A stretch of DNA of 11,762 bases from Candidatus Zixiibacteriota bacterium. Its GTDB lineage: Bacteria; SM23-81; DAOVCL01. The stretch lies in NCBI GenBank assembly GCA_030670005.1, contig DAOVCL010000045.1, positions 1-11,762 on the forward strand, written 5' to 3'. A program made the translations under genes and the position numbers. The notes below the pieces were generated by a model. It searched no databases. It was not told where the DNA came from and saw only the letters and a list, made by a program, of their open reading frames with translations. Below, piece by piece: positions 1 to 8,037 of the stretch (the stretch's first letter is position 1; the number at the start of each line of letters is the position of its first letter).

Positions 1-516
1 GACTTCTCCTCCTACCGCATCTACCGTTCCCTCTATCCAGGGGTGAGCTCAGGCTCCCGGCTTGTTGGGGAGCTTCCGGAGAGGACATCGACTACCTATC
101 AGGATACTAACCTTGTTTCCAATACCACCTATTATTACCGGATCTATGTGATGGATACAGGGGATAAAGCCTCTGGGAGCAATGAGGTGAGCGGAAAGAC
201 CTTAGAGAACCTTCCCCCCCAACCAGTAGCTCTGGCCCAACCAATTGTTGAGGATAGCACCACTTTGCGGCTGAGCTGGTCGGAGAATCAGGATGATGAT
301 TTCGCCACCTATCGCATCTTCCGCTCTGACTCCAGCCCTGTGGATACCACCGCTGCTCCTATCTATATCATAAATGTTAGGGAGACAACCGAGTATCTGG
401 ACCGCAGGCTAAATATGGGGCAGGGATATTTCTATCGGGTCTTTGTTTACGATCAGGGGGGACTCTCAGCAGGAAGCAACGAGGTAGGGGGAACCCCGGG
501 TAAGGGGAAGAGGTAG
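1..516 (+). CDS. Fibronectin type III domain protein, C-terminal part (5' end outside window)
   Basis: The frame is open from base 1, so this is the C-terminal 171 residues of a larger protein; the GTG at 43 is internal. Two beta-sandwich modules of fibronectin type III style are visible. The end of one has YRIYRS, then TYYYRIYVMDTG and GSNEVSGKT. A complete one runs from about PPQPVAL through LRLSWSEN, YRIFRS, YFYRVFVYDQGG and GSNEVGGTP. The repeated Y-R-I/V plus GSNEV pattern at the end of each module is the strand F/G signature of the fold. The protein ends in a basic GKGKR tail with no membrane anchor. Such modules usually sit in exported proteins and bind proteins or polysaccharide. The stop lies 3 bp before the next start, so it belongs to the same operon as the prsK/prsR genes. 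The precise function is unknown. Confidence 0.8.
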   Translation, partial: DFSSYRIYRSLYPGVSSGSRLVGELPERTSTTYQDTNLVSNTTYYYRIYVMDTGDKASGSNEVSGKTLENLPPQPVALAQPIVEDSTTLRLSWSENQDDDFATYRIFRSDSSPVDTTAAPIYIINVRETTEYLDRRLNMGQGYFYRVFVYDQGGLSAGSNEVGGTPGKGKR

Positions 517-519
517 GAT

Positions 520-1350
520 ATGGGCGCCTTAGAGAAAGCCAATCTCTTCCTCTGGGCCTGGGTTCAGTCGGCTAAATCAGCCAAGAACCTTAAGCTATTC
601 ACCCCTTTCCTCCTCTATGGGGTTCTGCAGGGGGCCGTATTGACTGCACTGGTCTATTTTGCCTACCCCCCATTCTCAGCCATTCTGGTTCCCCTTCTTC
701 GCCGGTTCTTCGGCCCTGCTGCTCTCCACTATCCTCAAAGCATGATCATTCTGCCTGATATGTTTCATAGGATAGACCTTATCCTCAGCGGGATAATAGG
801 TGTAGGAGTGATTGGAGTAGCTACCCAGATGTTTGCCACCAGATTCAATGGGGAGAAACCCCAGCTAAAAAGGGGTATAAGAAGAGTTCTTCCCCTCTAT
901 GGCATCCTTTTTTTGATATGGGTCTTAGAGACCGCTCTGGTCCTCGGATTTGTGGTAGGCCTTCCTCATCTTTTGGCCGGGATTATCCCATTGGAAAGTA
1001 GGTTTTTACGGGTTCTGTCCACTCTTTTGGGAATCATTGTAGGGGCGGCCTTTGCCTATACCTCAGTCCTGGTGGTCTGGGAGGGGAAAGGCATAGGGAA
1101 GGCCCTGAAAGGAAGTTTCTCCCTCTTCGGCCAGAACACATTCTCCTCCTTCTTCCTGGTGGCTATCCCTACTGGACTACACCTCCCATTCGATTGGGTT
1201 CTGGGGAAGGGGAACTTCTTGGTGAGTAAGTTCACTCCGGAGATAATTGGCTGGCTTCTTATCCTATATATCGGTTTCTCCATTTTGACCAACTACTTTC
1301 TCATAGGACCGATCACGGGGTTCTACCTTTTGGTCAAGGAGGAGAGTTGA
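520..1350 (+). CDS. Multi-pass inner-membrane protein of unknown function
   Basis: A 276-residue hydrophobic protein. Likely membrane segments lie near residues 27-49, 86-104, 124-149, 164-186, 208-222 and 241-271, with a short basic loop around 110-122 (KRGIRR). There is no signal peptide and no catalytic motif I recognise. The ATG at 520 follows a purine-rich GGGGAAGAGGTAGG stretch that overlaps the end of the upstream gene. The stop TGA shares bases with the TTG start of the next gene (TTGA), which implies translational coupling. It sits between an FN3 protein and a TPR lipoprotein ahead of prsK/prsR, so an envelope role is plausible. It could be a transporter-like or membrane-assembly component, but I do not assign a family. 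Confidence 0.75.
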   Translation: MGALEKANLFLWAWVQSAKSAKNLKLFTPFLLYGVLQGAVLTALVYFAYPPFSAILVPLLRRFFGPAALHYPQSMIILPDMFHRIDLILSGIIGVGVIGVATQMFATRFNGEKPQLKRGIRRVLPLYGILFLIWVLETALVLGFVVGLPHLLAGIIPLESRFLRVLSTLLGIIVGAAFAYTSVLVVWEGKGIGKALKGSFSLFGQNTFSSFFLVAIPTGLHLPFDWVLGKGNFLVSKFTPEIIGWLLILYIGFSILTNYFLIGPITGFYLLVKEES

Positions 1351-2801
1351 AGAGGGAATTTCTTATGCTCCTCTTCTTCCTTAGCCTCCTGGTGGGATGT
1401 TCAAGGGAGGATTCGATTCTACCCCGCTACAAGGCAGAGAAGGCCTTCTTTAAGGCGGGCAAGCTCTATCAGAGGATACTGATAAATCCGGCCTTAGCCC
1501 AAAAGGAGGACTATAACCGCACCATCGCCGCTTACCGTAAGGTGACCGACTTTGAGAGCCAGGAGAAGGAGTTAAAGGGTTTAGCCACTAAGGCCAGGTT
1601 GAAGATAGCCCAGTTGTGGCTGGCCCAGAAGGATTACCTTCCGGCCATTGATGAATATCAGAAGGTGCTAGAGAAAAGCGACCAAGATCCTGACCTTCAG
1701 GCCTCAGTTAGGCTCTCTATTGCTCAGATCTATGAGGAGATGGGCGATCTCCAGAAGGCAATTAAGGAATATAGACACTTGGCACAAAGTTGTTTCGCCT
1801 CCTCCATCGGGAGGAGACCACAGAAGGAGCTCCTACCAGTCCCCTTACAGGTTCCCAGGCTATATCGGAGATTGGGGAAGAGGGCCGAGGATGAGTATGG
1901 ATGGGCCAGAGAGCTATATCAGGGAATAGTAGCCCGCTGGCCCCAAAGCCCCATTGCCCTTTTGGCCCAAAATCAGATTGCCACCTCCTATGCCGATCAA
2001 GGAGAGTGGGTAAAAGCTAAAGATGCACTTGATCGAATAGTCAAAGAATATCCTCAAAGCCCCCTTTTGCCCCAGATACTCTTTACCATCGGTAACATAT
2101 ACGCTGAGAGGCTGAAATCACCCAATCAGGCCTTGCTCACCTATCAGAGGATATTGGATGGTTATCCGCAGAACCCACTGGGAGGGCAGGTGCGGCTTTC
2201 CATCGGTAAGATCTATGGAAAAAAGGGTGAGCCAAAAAGGGCAAGGGAGATCTTCCAAAAGGTAATTAAAGATTCCCCCCAGGATCTATTCTCCTGTGCT
2301 GAGGCCCAATTTGGCATAGGCTCAAGTTATGAGGCAGAGGGAAAGTGGGATCAGGCCCTGAACGAATATCGCTGGGTTTTAGATAAATACCCCAACACTC
2401 AGGCCGCACTGCGAGTCCCCCTTTACTTGGCCGACTACTATTCCCAAAAGGAGATGGACGAACTTGCCAAGCAGGAATATAAGAGGGCAGTGAAGACCTA
2501 CCAGGGGATGGTGGAGAAATCTCCTAAATCCCTTTTCGCCGCCTATGCCCAGGAGAGGATAGCTCAGTGTTACATACATCAAAAGAGATGGAAGGAAGCC
2601 GTTTCCTCCCTCTGGGCCCTGACCAGGGATTTCCCCCCCTCCAGGTTAGTGGCAGACGGCTATCTTGTCCTGGGGATGCTCTATGAGTCCCAGCTTCAGG
2701 ATAAACCAGGGGCCTTAAGGGCTTATAAGGAATTCCTCCGCCGTTTCCCTCACCATCCCCTGAAGGAGAATGTTCAAAAGAAGATGGAGGAATTGAAATG
2801 A
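1347..2801 (+). CDS. TPR-repeat outer-membrane lipoprotein, TTG start
   Basis: A 484-residue exported lipoprotein. The N-terminus has a basic K2-R3, a hydrophobic core and the lipobox L15-V16-G17-C18. Serine at +2 favours outer-membrane sorting. From about residue 60 to the end it is helical TPR-like repeats of roughly 36-40 residues, with the recurring pattern A-x-x-x-Y-x-x-I/V-L-x-x-Y-P-x-x-P seen in proteins of the BamD/YbgF type. The TTG at 1347 is chosen over the in-frame ATG at 1365. TTG keeps the positively charged signal-peptide n-region and follows AAGGAGG at 1336-1342, while the ATG would leave no basic residues. It overlaps both neighbours by 4 bp. PEP-CTERM loci often encode a TPR lipoprotein (PrsT), but that family is about twice this length and I do not equate them. 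Likely a scaffold at the periplasm/outer-membrane face. Confidence 0.8.
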   Translation: MKREFLMLLFFLSLLVGCSREDSILPRYKAEKAFFKAGKLYQRILINPALAQKEDYNRTIAAYRKVTDFESQEKELKGLATKARLKIAQLWLAQKDYLPAIDEYQKVLEKSDQDPDLQASVRLSIAQIYEEMGDLQKAIKEYRHLAQSCFASSIGRRPQKELLPVPLQVPRLYRRLGKRAEDEYGWARELYQGIVARWPQSPIALLAQNQIATSYADQGEWVKAKDALDRIVKEYPQSPLLPQILFTIGNIYAERLKSPNQALLTYQRILDGYPQNPLGGQVRLSIGKIYGKKGEPKRAREIFQKVIKDSPQDLFSCAEAQFGIGSSYEAEGKWDQALNEYRWVLDKYPNTQAALRVPLYLADYYSQKEMDELAKQEYKRAVKTYQGMVEKSPKSLFAAYAQERIAQCYIHQKRWKEAVSSLWALTRDFPPSRLVADGYLVLGMLYESQLQDKPGALRAYKEFLRRFPHHPLKENVQKKMEELK

Positions 2802-4885
2802 ACCCCCACTTCCTCTCTTCACTGCTTGCAGGCTTAGTTGCTGGAGGGGTTGGGTTGCTGGTCTGGCTTAAAGGGCCAAAGGGAGTTATGGGTCGCTCTT
2901 TCCTTTTGGGCTGCCTCTCCGTCTTTTGGATCGAGTCTTGTGCTGCCCTGATCTTCTCCTCCTCCCAACCAAGGGAGACGCTCCTCTTCTCTCGGCTCTC
3001 CCTTTTGGGCCTCTGTTTTCTGCCAGGCAACTGGACCTTATTCTCCCTTAGCTTTGCCCGCAGGGATTACGGCCAATATTTGAAAAGATGGGGTTGGTAT
3101 ATAGTCCTACTCTACTTGGCAGGTTGCTTCTTTCTAACCTTCTCCTTCTCGGAGAGGTTTCTCGCCTTGGCCTATATCCCAGGTGAAGGTCTCTCCTTTC
3201 TTTTTGGGGGGATAGGTAAGTTCTTTCTCATCTTTCTGCTTCTCTCCTCTGTAGTTATTCTGGTCAATTTGGAGAATACTTTTAGGTCCCTCACCTCAGA
3301 TTCCAAGGGGAAGATGGCTGTCCCGCTTTTGGCCCTTATGATCGGTTTTCTCTTCTTGGTCTGGTCCTCCTCGGAGATGTTGCTCTATTCTCGGCTCAGC
3401 CTCAGTTCGATGCTTATTGGTTCCATATTGGTTTTCATAGAAGGTTTAGGATTTCTCTATTTTTCCCTTAAGCGGAAGATCTTGCAGACTAATATCTATG
3501 TGGGAAGAGAGTTCGTCTACTCTTCTGCGCTGATGTTTATCGTTGGCCTCTATCTGTTAGGGGCGGGAATTGTGGGGAAGCTGGTGGGGTCTCTGGGGGG
3601 AGATGTAAGGATTTATACCTCCATTCTGGCCTCCTTTGCCTTCATAGCCACCCTCATCTTCCTTCTCCTCTCCAGCTCCCTGAAGGAGAGGATAAGGGGA
3701 TTTGTGGATCGCAATTTTTACCGGGGAAAGTATGACTATCGAAGGGAATGGAGCAGATTCAGTCAGGAGCTATCATCAATCATTGACTTGGATAAGCTGG
3801 TAGGGGTGATAGGAAAAACCATCTCTCAGCTTATTGATGTAAGGGAGATGGCCGTCCTTCTGCCTCAGAAGAATGGAGATTTTGAGTTTTTCTGGGGACT
3901 TAACTCGGAGAATGAAGGGGTGAGGATCCTTCAAGACAACAAATTTTTAGATTGGATATGGAGATATGGGAAACCGGTTGATCTTAGGCAAATAGAAGAA
4001 CCTTATAAGGATGTGATGGAAGACTTTCAGAGGCTGGGAACTGCAGTCCTCGTTCCCCTGATCAGCAAGAGAGAATTGGTGGCCATTTTTAGCCTGGGGG
4101 AGAAGAAGGAGGGATATTCCAAGGAGGATATGGAGATATTGGAGACTATCGCCGATCACTCCGCAATGGCCATCCTCAATGCCAGGTTAAATCAGAACCT
4201 GGTGGCCACCAAGCAGTTAGAATCCTTCCATAAGCTTTCCTCCTTTATCATCCATGATTTGAAGAACTCAGTTTCTACCCTCTCCCTTCTGGTGAGGAAT
4301 GCAAATTCCCACCTCCAGGATCCGGATTTTCAGAAGAGTATGCTGAGGACAGTAACCCAGGCCGTGGAAAAGATGAACTCCCTTATGGGAAAGCTGAAGA
4401 CGATCTCTCAGAGTGGAAAGATAAGTCAGGGGCCCGTTGATTTAAACTCCTTGGTTGAGGGGACATTGTCTAAACTCAGGCTGGAGGAAAAGAAGGGAAT
4501 AGAGGTGGAAAAACATTTAAATGGTATTCCCTTGGTCAAGGGTGATGCAGAGCTCTTGGAAAAGGTCGTATTAAATCTGGTGCTAAATGGAATAGAGGCA
4601 ATGCCTCAAGGGGGAAGGTTAAGGCTTTACACTTCAAAATCGTCCCAAGGAAGGAGGGCAGAGTTAAGGGTCTCCGACACCGGGGTGGGAATGAGCGAAG
4701 GCTTCATCAGAGATACCCTCTTTAAGCCCTTTCAGACCAGCAAGGAAAAGGGGCTGGGGCTGGGACTCTATCAGAGCAAGGAGATCGTGGAGGCCCACGG
4801 AGGTAGGATAGAGGTGGAGAGCAAGGAGGGGAAGGGGACAACATTCACCATTAAGCTTGGCCTCTGGGAGGAGAAAGATGGCTAA
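2798..4885 (+). CDS. prsK: PEP-CTERM system sensor histidine kinase PrsK
   Basis: A 695-residue membrane sensor kinase. The first about 295 residues form roughly nine membrane helices (near 7-24, 34-53, 64-86, 99-117, 136-157, 173-190, 203-223, 240-262 and 274-293). A GAF-like cytoplasmic domain follows at about 325-463. The dimerisation/phosphoacceptor helix has H486 in an HDLKN motif. The ATPase domain has the N box N593-LVLNGIEA, the G1 box DTGVGM (627-632), and the G2 box GLGLGL (652-657) followed by AHGG. This order, the multi-helix N-terminus and the HDLKN phosphorylation site match the PrsK family, which partners PrsR in exosortase/PEP-CTERM bacteria. The start ATG overlaps the upstream TGA (ATGA) and the stop overlaps prsR by 8 bp. 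Predicted role: phosphorylate PrsR in response to an unidentified envelope or EPS cue. No key residue appears missing. Confidence 0.9.
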   Translation: MNPHFLSSLLAGLVAGGVGLLVWLKGPKGVMGRSFLLGCLSVFWIESCAALIFSSSQPRETLLFSRLSLLGLCFLPGNWTLFSLSFARRDYGQYLKRWGWYIVLLYLAGCFFLTFSFSERFLALAYIPGEGLSFLFGGIGKFFLIFLLLSSVVILVNLENTFRSLTSDSKGKMAVPLLALMIGFLFLVWSSSEMLLYSRLSLSSMLIGSILVFIEGLGFLYFSLKRKILQTNIYVGREFVYSSALMFIVGLYLLGAGIVGKLVGSLGGDVRIYTSILASFAFIATLIFLLLSSSLKERIRGFVDRNFYRGKYDYRREWSRFSQELSSIIDLDKLVGVIGKTISQLIDVREMAVLLPQKNGDFEFFWGLNSENEGVRILQDNKFLDWIWRYGKPVDLRQIEEPYKDVMEDFQRLGTAVLVPLISKRELVAIFSLGEKKEGYSKEDMEILETIADHSAMAILNARLNQNLVATKQLESFHKLSSFIIHDLKNSVSTLSLLVRNANSHLQDPDFQKSMLRTVTQAVEKMNSLMGKLKTISQSGKISQGPVDLNSLVEGTLSKLRLEEKKGIEVEKHLNGIPLVKGDAELLEKVVLNLVLNGIEAMPQGGRLRLYTSKSSQGRRAELRVSDTGVGMSEGFIRDTLFKPFQTSKEKGLGLGLYQSKEIVEAHGGRIEVESKEGKGTTFTIKLGLWEEKDG

Positions 4886-6257
4886 GGATCTTGTCCTGGT
4901 GGTTGATGACGATGAGGGAATCAGGGAACAGTTAAAGTGGTCTCTTTCTGAAGATTATGAGATTCTGTTGGCTTCCTATGTCTCAGAGGCAATGGAGCAA
5001 GTTACCGAGAAGAGGCCAGATCTGGTCCTTCTGGATATAGGTCTTTCTCCCTCTCCCGGGGATGAAGAGGGAATGGAGCTTCTCAAGCAGATGGTGAAGT
5101 CCGATCCGAAGTTAAAGGTGATAATGATAACTGGAAAGGAAGGGCGAGAACTCGCCTTAAAGGCAATCGAGTTGGGAGCACACGACTATTTTCAAAAGCC
5201 AATAGATATTGACGACTTGAAGGTAATTATCAAAAGAGCCCTCTATGTGCAGAAGTTAGAAAAGGAGAATGAGGTCCTCTTCCGTCGGTTAGAGGAGGAG
5301 AAGAGGTTTGAAGACCTGCTTGGAAGTTGTCCCCAGATGCTCGATGTTTACGAGGTCATCAAGAGGATCTCGGCTACCGATGCCACTGCCCTTGTTTATG
5401 GGGAGAGCGGCACCGGGAAGGAGCTGGTGGCCAGGGCCATCCATTACCGCAGTCCCCGCAAAGGAAAACCTTTTGTCACCATAAACTGTGGGGCCATACC
5501 GGAGAACCTCTTGGAGAGCGAACTTTTCGGCCACGAAAAGGGCTCCTTCACTGGAGCTCATATCCAGAGGAAGGGCAAATTTGAGATAGCCCATGGGGGA
5601 ACTGTATTTCTGGATGAGATAGGGGAACTCAGTTCCAACCTTCAGGTTAAGCTCTTGAGGGTTCTTCAGGAGAGGGAGATAGAGAGAGTGGGGGGAAATC
5701 TCCCTATTCAATTGGATGTGAGGGTAATTGCCGCCTCTAATAAGAACTTGGATGAGGAGATGGATAAAGGCAATTTTCGCCAGGATCTCTACTACAGACT
5801 GGGAGTAATATCGGTTTCCCTTCCCCCTCTGCGGGAGAGGGGGGACGATATTATCCTTCTGGCCAAGTCCTTTCTCTCCAGGTTCAGTCGGGATTACAGC
5901 AAGAGGATCAGGGGGTTCAGCCCGGAGGCAATCAGGGCAATGATGGAATATCGTTGGCCGGGGAATGTGAGGGAACTGGAAAACAAAGTGAAGAGGGCAA
6001 TCATAATGGCCGATGGGAATGTGATTCAAGCCCAGGATCTGGATCTCAAATTCAGGCCAAGGATGGGAGATCTCTCCCTAAGGGAGGCCAAGGAAAAGGT
6101 AGAGGAGGAATTTGTCAGGGAGGCCCTGGCGGTTAACAAATGGAACATCTCCAAGGCGGCAGAGGAGTTGGGGGTCAGCCGTCCATCCCTTTATGACCTG
6201 ATGGCCAAATATGGGGTAGAAAAGAAGGGTAAACCACATAAGCGAGGCAATAATTGA
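4878..6257 (+). CDS. prsR: PEP-CTERM-box response regulator PrsR, sigma-54 activator
   Basis: A 459-residue NtrC-type regulator. The receiver domain (about 4-122) has acidic pocket D10-D11, phosphoacceptor D53, T85 and K107. The AAA+ sigma-54 activation domain (about 148-390) has Walker A GESGTGKE (175-182), the sigma-54-contacting loop GSFTGA (222-227, the common S variant of GAFTGA), Walker B TVFLDE (242-247) and WPGNVREL (360-367). A Fis-type helix-turn-helix sits at about 413-445. The ATG at 4878 is preferred over an in-frame TTG at 4857 because GGGAGGAG stands just upstream and the receiver domain begins immediately after it. It overlaps the end of prsK by 8 bp, as expected for a cognate pair. 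Targets are most likely the downstream genes with -24/-12 promoters. Other NtrC relatives such as AtoC share this layout; adjacency to PrsK and PEP-CTERM genes decides the name. Confidence 0.9.
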   Translation: MAKDLVLVVDDDEGIREQLKWSLSEDYEILLASYVSEAMEQVTEKRPDLVLLDIGLSPSPGDEEGMELLKQMVKSDPKLKVIMITGKEGRELALKAIELGAHDYFQKPIDIDDLKVIIKRALYVQKLEKENEVLFRRLEEEKRFEDLLGSCPQMLDVYEVIKRISATDATALVYGESGTGKELVARAIHYRSPRKGKPFVTINCGAIPENLLESELFGHEKGSFTGAHIQRKGKFEIAHGGTVFLDEIGELSSNLQVKLLRVLQEREIERVGGNLPIQLDVRVIAASNKNLDEEMDKGNFRQDLYYRLGVISVSLPPLRERGDDIILLAKSFLSRFSRDYSKRIRGFSPEAIRAMMEYRWPGNVRELENKVKRAIIMADGNVIQAQDLDLKFRPRMGDLSLREAKEKVEEEFVREALAVNKWNISKAAEELGVSRPSLYDLMAKYGVEKKGKPHKRGNN

Positions 6258-6275
6258 GACAATCATTCGCCACTG

Positions 6276-6392
6276 ATAACCACGGACTAGCAGAAAAACA
6301 GGGATCAGTTTTCAGGGACCAGGAATAGCCAGCATAAATCTCATTTTTAATTCTCAATTCATAATTGTTTTATTCCGTGGGATTCCGTGGTG
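6276..6392. repeat. Relic of an intergenic CCACGGA/TCCGTGG repeat
   Basis: The 160-bp spacer between prsR and the next gene carries AACCACGGA near its left end (6278-6286). Near its right end are two tandem 10-mers, TATTCCGTGG and GATTCCGTGG (6371-6390). The left and right motifs are inverted relative to each other. Between them is AT-rich sequence with the small palindrome CAATTCATAATTG (6355-6367). The layout resembles decayed ends of a small non-coding mobile or dispersed repeat of about 117 bp. No terminator or sigma-54 site is visible here. Confidence 0.4.
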
Positions 6393-6417
6393 AACTGTTA
6401 CTAATTGAGGATATCAT

Positions 6418-6924
6418 ATGGACAGGAAAACTCCATTTCCAAATAGCCACTCCTTGGGAAATAAGGGCAATCTTGGGGCCTCGACCCTTGATTCTTCCCT
6501 TCTATCCTATCCTGAATTCAGGAGACTTCTGGGCCAGGAGATAAAGAGGTCCGAGAGATACTGCGAGTATCTCTCCTTACTCATTATTGACTTTTCCTCT
6601 TTAGTAAAAAAATCACCTTTGTCACCAAAGGAGAGGGTAGAGGTGACTATCAATATCGGAGGGAGGATAAAGGGAAGCATAAGAGAGACTGATTTCGTTT
6701 GCCCTCTAGGGCAGGGTAGATTGGCCTTGATGTTAGCCGGCACCTCCAGGGAAGGGGCAGAATACTTGGCCTCAAAGCTTAAAGAAAGTCTCCTTCCCCT
6801 CCTATCCCCGGAGATTGCCGAGGGAGATGGTCAGATAAAGGCAGTGGTCACCTCCTACCCAGAAGAAGGAAATGGAAAGCAGAACCTCTTGAGATTCATC
6901 AACTCCTATCTTCTGCTGGGATAA
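6418..6924 (+). CDS. Small degenerate GGDEF-fold protein
   Basis: A 168-residue soluble protein with no signal peptide. Residues about 27-166 read like a nucleotide-cyclase-fold GGDEF domain: LLSYPEFRRLL (domain start), SERYCEYLSLLIIDFSSL (strand 1), then IRETDFVCPLGQGRLALMLAGTSREGAEYLASKL. In that last stretch the catalytic GGDEF is replaced by GQGRL (98-102), so diguanylate cyclase activity is not expected. The N-terminal 25 residues look disordered. The ATG at 6418 follows TGAGG at 6406-6410. It lies 160 bp after prsR, separated by repeat debris, and may be transcribed by read-through or independently. Known degenerate GGDEF domains act as c-di-GMP or protein-binding modules, and c-di-GMP often controls EPS, so a regulatory role near prsKR is plausible but inferred. 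The fold call rests on motif pattern only. Confidence 0.7.
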   Translation: MDRKTPFPNSHSLGNKGNLGASTLDSSLLSYPEFRRLLGQEIKRSERYCEYLSLLIIDFSSLVKKSPLSPKERVEVTINIGGRIKGSIRETDFVCPLGQGRLALMLAGTSREGAEYLASKLKESLLPLLSPEIAEGDGQIKAVVTSYPEEGNGKQNLLRFINSYLLLG

Positions 6925-7232
6925 GGCGATCTCTTTGGCCAAGTTTATTGTTAAAGAAATTTACACTCGTAAATTCTTGATTAACAATAGGATTAAATTT
7001 CTCTTTTCTCCAAATTGTCGGTTGAACATACATTTTAGGACATTAAAAGTTTTTTGGAGGATCAGCAAAAGAAAAATTTTCTTTTTTTACTCCTTGCCTC
7101 CTAAAGAGATAGGAGAATTAAAACCTGCTGACTCTGAAATTGGCACAATTTTTTCTGCTTTGAAGATCTAGTGAATATGCGGTTTTTCAAATAATCTTAA
7201 GAATAAGAAGATGTAGACAAGGAGGCAAGACA
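6925..7232. other. AT-rich regulatory gap before PEP-CTERM gene 1
   Basis: No convincing gene is present. The gap holds TTACACTCGTAAATTC (6961-6976), which resembles a motif upstream of the second PEP-CTERM gene. It also holds a 19-bp AT dyad (AAAAGAAAA, one base, TTTTCTTTT; 7067-7085), a -24/-12-like promoter at 7141-7156, and a leader ending in a strong GGAGG (7221-7225). A 78-codon TTG-start reading frame at 6935-7171 runs through these elements and lacks a ribosome-binding site. Confidence 0.6.
7141..7156 (+). promoter_or_regulatory. Sigma-54-like promoter with altered -12 element
   Basis: The -24 element TGGCAC is perfect. At the standard spacing the -12 element reads TTTCT instead of TTGCT, losing the near-invariant G. 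A TGCTTT sequence occurs 3 bp further downstream, as if 3 bp had been inserted relative to the otherwise similar site at 9342. It is upstream of PEP-CTERM gene 1. It may be weak or inactive. Confidence 0.5.
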
Positions 7233-7982
7233 ATGAAAATGAAAATCTTAACTTTGTTGATAACTATAGGACTGATCTCGTCGGGGGCAATATCTCTCCA
7301 GGCAACATTGTTTCTAGATACTTGGGGAGTAAGCCATCTTAACTGGAATCCTGTAAACGCAAAGACTGCTGGTGGTCTTAATTATGTTGATTATTGCGAG
7401 GAAGATTATGTGGGCCCTCCAAATGGCCAAGTTGGTCCTGGATGGGGTGGTGATGCTTACGATGTGGAGGCAGTCTACTATGGCTTAGATAACTCTTACG
7501 CTTATTTTGCTATCGTCACCGGTTTCCCCCTTGTAGGTCGGCCCTGGAATAACGACTATTATCTCCCTGGCGATATAGCCATCGACTTCGACAATGATGA
7601 CAGTTATGAATATGGTATCGATGTGGATAAGAGTGGTAATTTGCGTTATGGAAGTATCGGCTGGGAAAATGCAGTCGTCTCCCAATGGGGAGGAGTTTCA
7701 GATCCCTGGAGGGTCTTTTCAAGTATTAATTCCGTTCCTATCTACGACTTCAGCTATGGTGCTTTCGATGGACGATATGCCATCGAGGCGGTGGTAGATA
7801 GATCCCAACTATCCAACAATGGGTTGGGATCGTATCACATTCACTGGACTATGGAATGTGGGAATGACGCTGGGGATTTGAAAGGCGTAGCCCCTGTTCC
7901 TGAACCCAGTACCCTCGTTTTGCTGGGAACAGGCCTGATTGGCCTGGGTGCTTACGGCAGATTCCGAAGGAAGAAAAGGTAA
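7233..7982 (+). CDS. Secreted PEP-CTERM sorting protein, paralogue 1
   Basis: A 249-residue exported protein. It has a signal peptide (residues 1 to about 24, ending ISLQA), an acidic, aromatic and glycine-rich beta-type body, and a C-terminal PEP-CTERM tail: VPEPST, a hydrophobic helix (LVLLGTGLIGLGAYG) and a basic RFRRKKR end. In this system exosortase cleaves at PEP after export and the protein reaches the cell surface or EPS matrix. The body carries DFDNDDSYEYGIDVD, an aspartate cluster that could bind calcium, and two cysteines (DYC, MEC) also present in paralogue 2. The body family is not one I can name. The start has a strong GGAGG at 7221-7225. It is followed by its own terminator and preceded by an altered sigma-54 site. 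The overall match to the gene at 8320 indicates tandem duplication. Confidence 0.88.
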   Translation: MKMKILTLLITIGLISSGAISLQATLFLDTWGVSHLNWNPVNAKTAGGLNYVDYCEEDYVGPPNGQVGPGWGGDAYDVEAVYYGLDNSYAYFAIVTGFPLVGRPWNNDYYLPGDIAIDFDNDDSYEYGIDVDKSGNLRYGSIGWENAVVSQWGGVSDPWRVFSSINSVPIYDFSYGAFDGRYAIEAVVDRSQLSNNGLGSYHIHWTMECGNDAGDLKGVAPVPEPSTLVLLGTGLIGLGAYGRFRRKKR

Positions 7983-8004
7983 AGGAAAAACATAGTTTGA
8001 AGGA

Positions 8005-8037
8005 TAAAAAAGAGGGGCTGTTATCCCCTCTTTTTTT
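8005..8037 (+). terminator. Rho-independent terminator after PEP-CTERM gene 1
   Basis: The stem GAGGGG (8012-8017) pairs with CCCCTC (8025-8030) around a 7-nt loop. Seven T residues follow (8031-8037), and an A tract lies on the other side. It begins about 25 bp after the stop codon. Confidence 0.9.

Noticed and set aside
1347..2801. Calling the TPR lipoprotein PrsT
   Set aside because: PrsT is a much longer TPR lipoprotein. The shared features here are only a lipobox and TPRs.
2524..3030. Antisense 168-codon frame across the lipoprotein/prsK junction
   Set aside because: Proline/arginine-rich shadow of two well-supported genes on the + strand, with no start signal.
4857..4877. Earlier TTG start for prsR adding seven residues
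   Set aside because: The ATG at 4878 has a GGGAGGAG ribosome-binding site and starts right at the receiver domain.
5289..6029. Antisense 246-codon frame inside prsR
   Set aside because: Lies wholly opposite the conserved AAA+ domain; a shadow of biased codon use.
6935..7171. 78-codon TTG-start reading frame
   Set aside because: No ribosome-binding site, low-complexity F/K/I-rich product, and it runs across the sigma-54-like site and AT dyad. Treated as chance.
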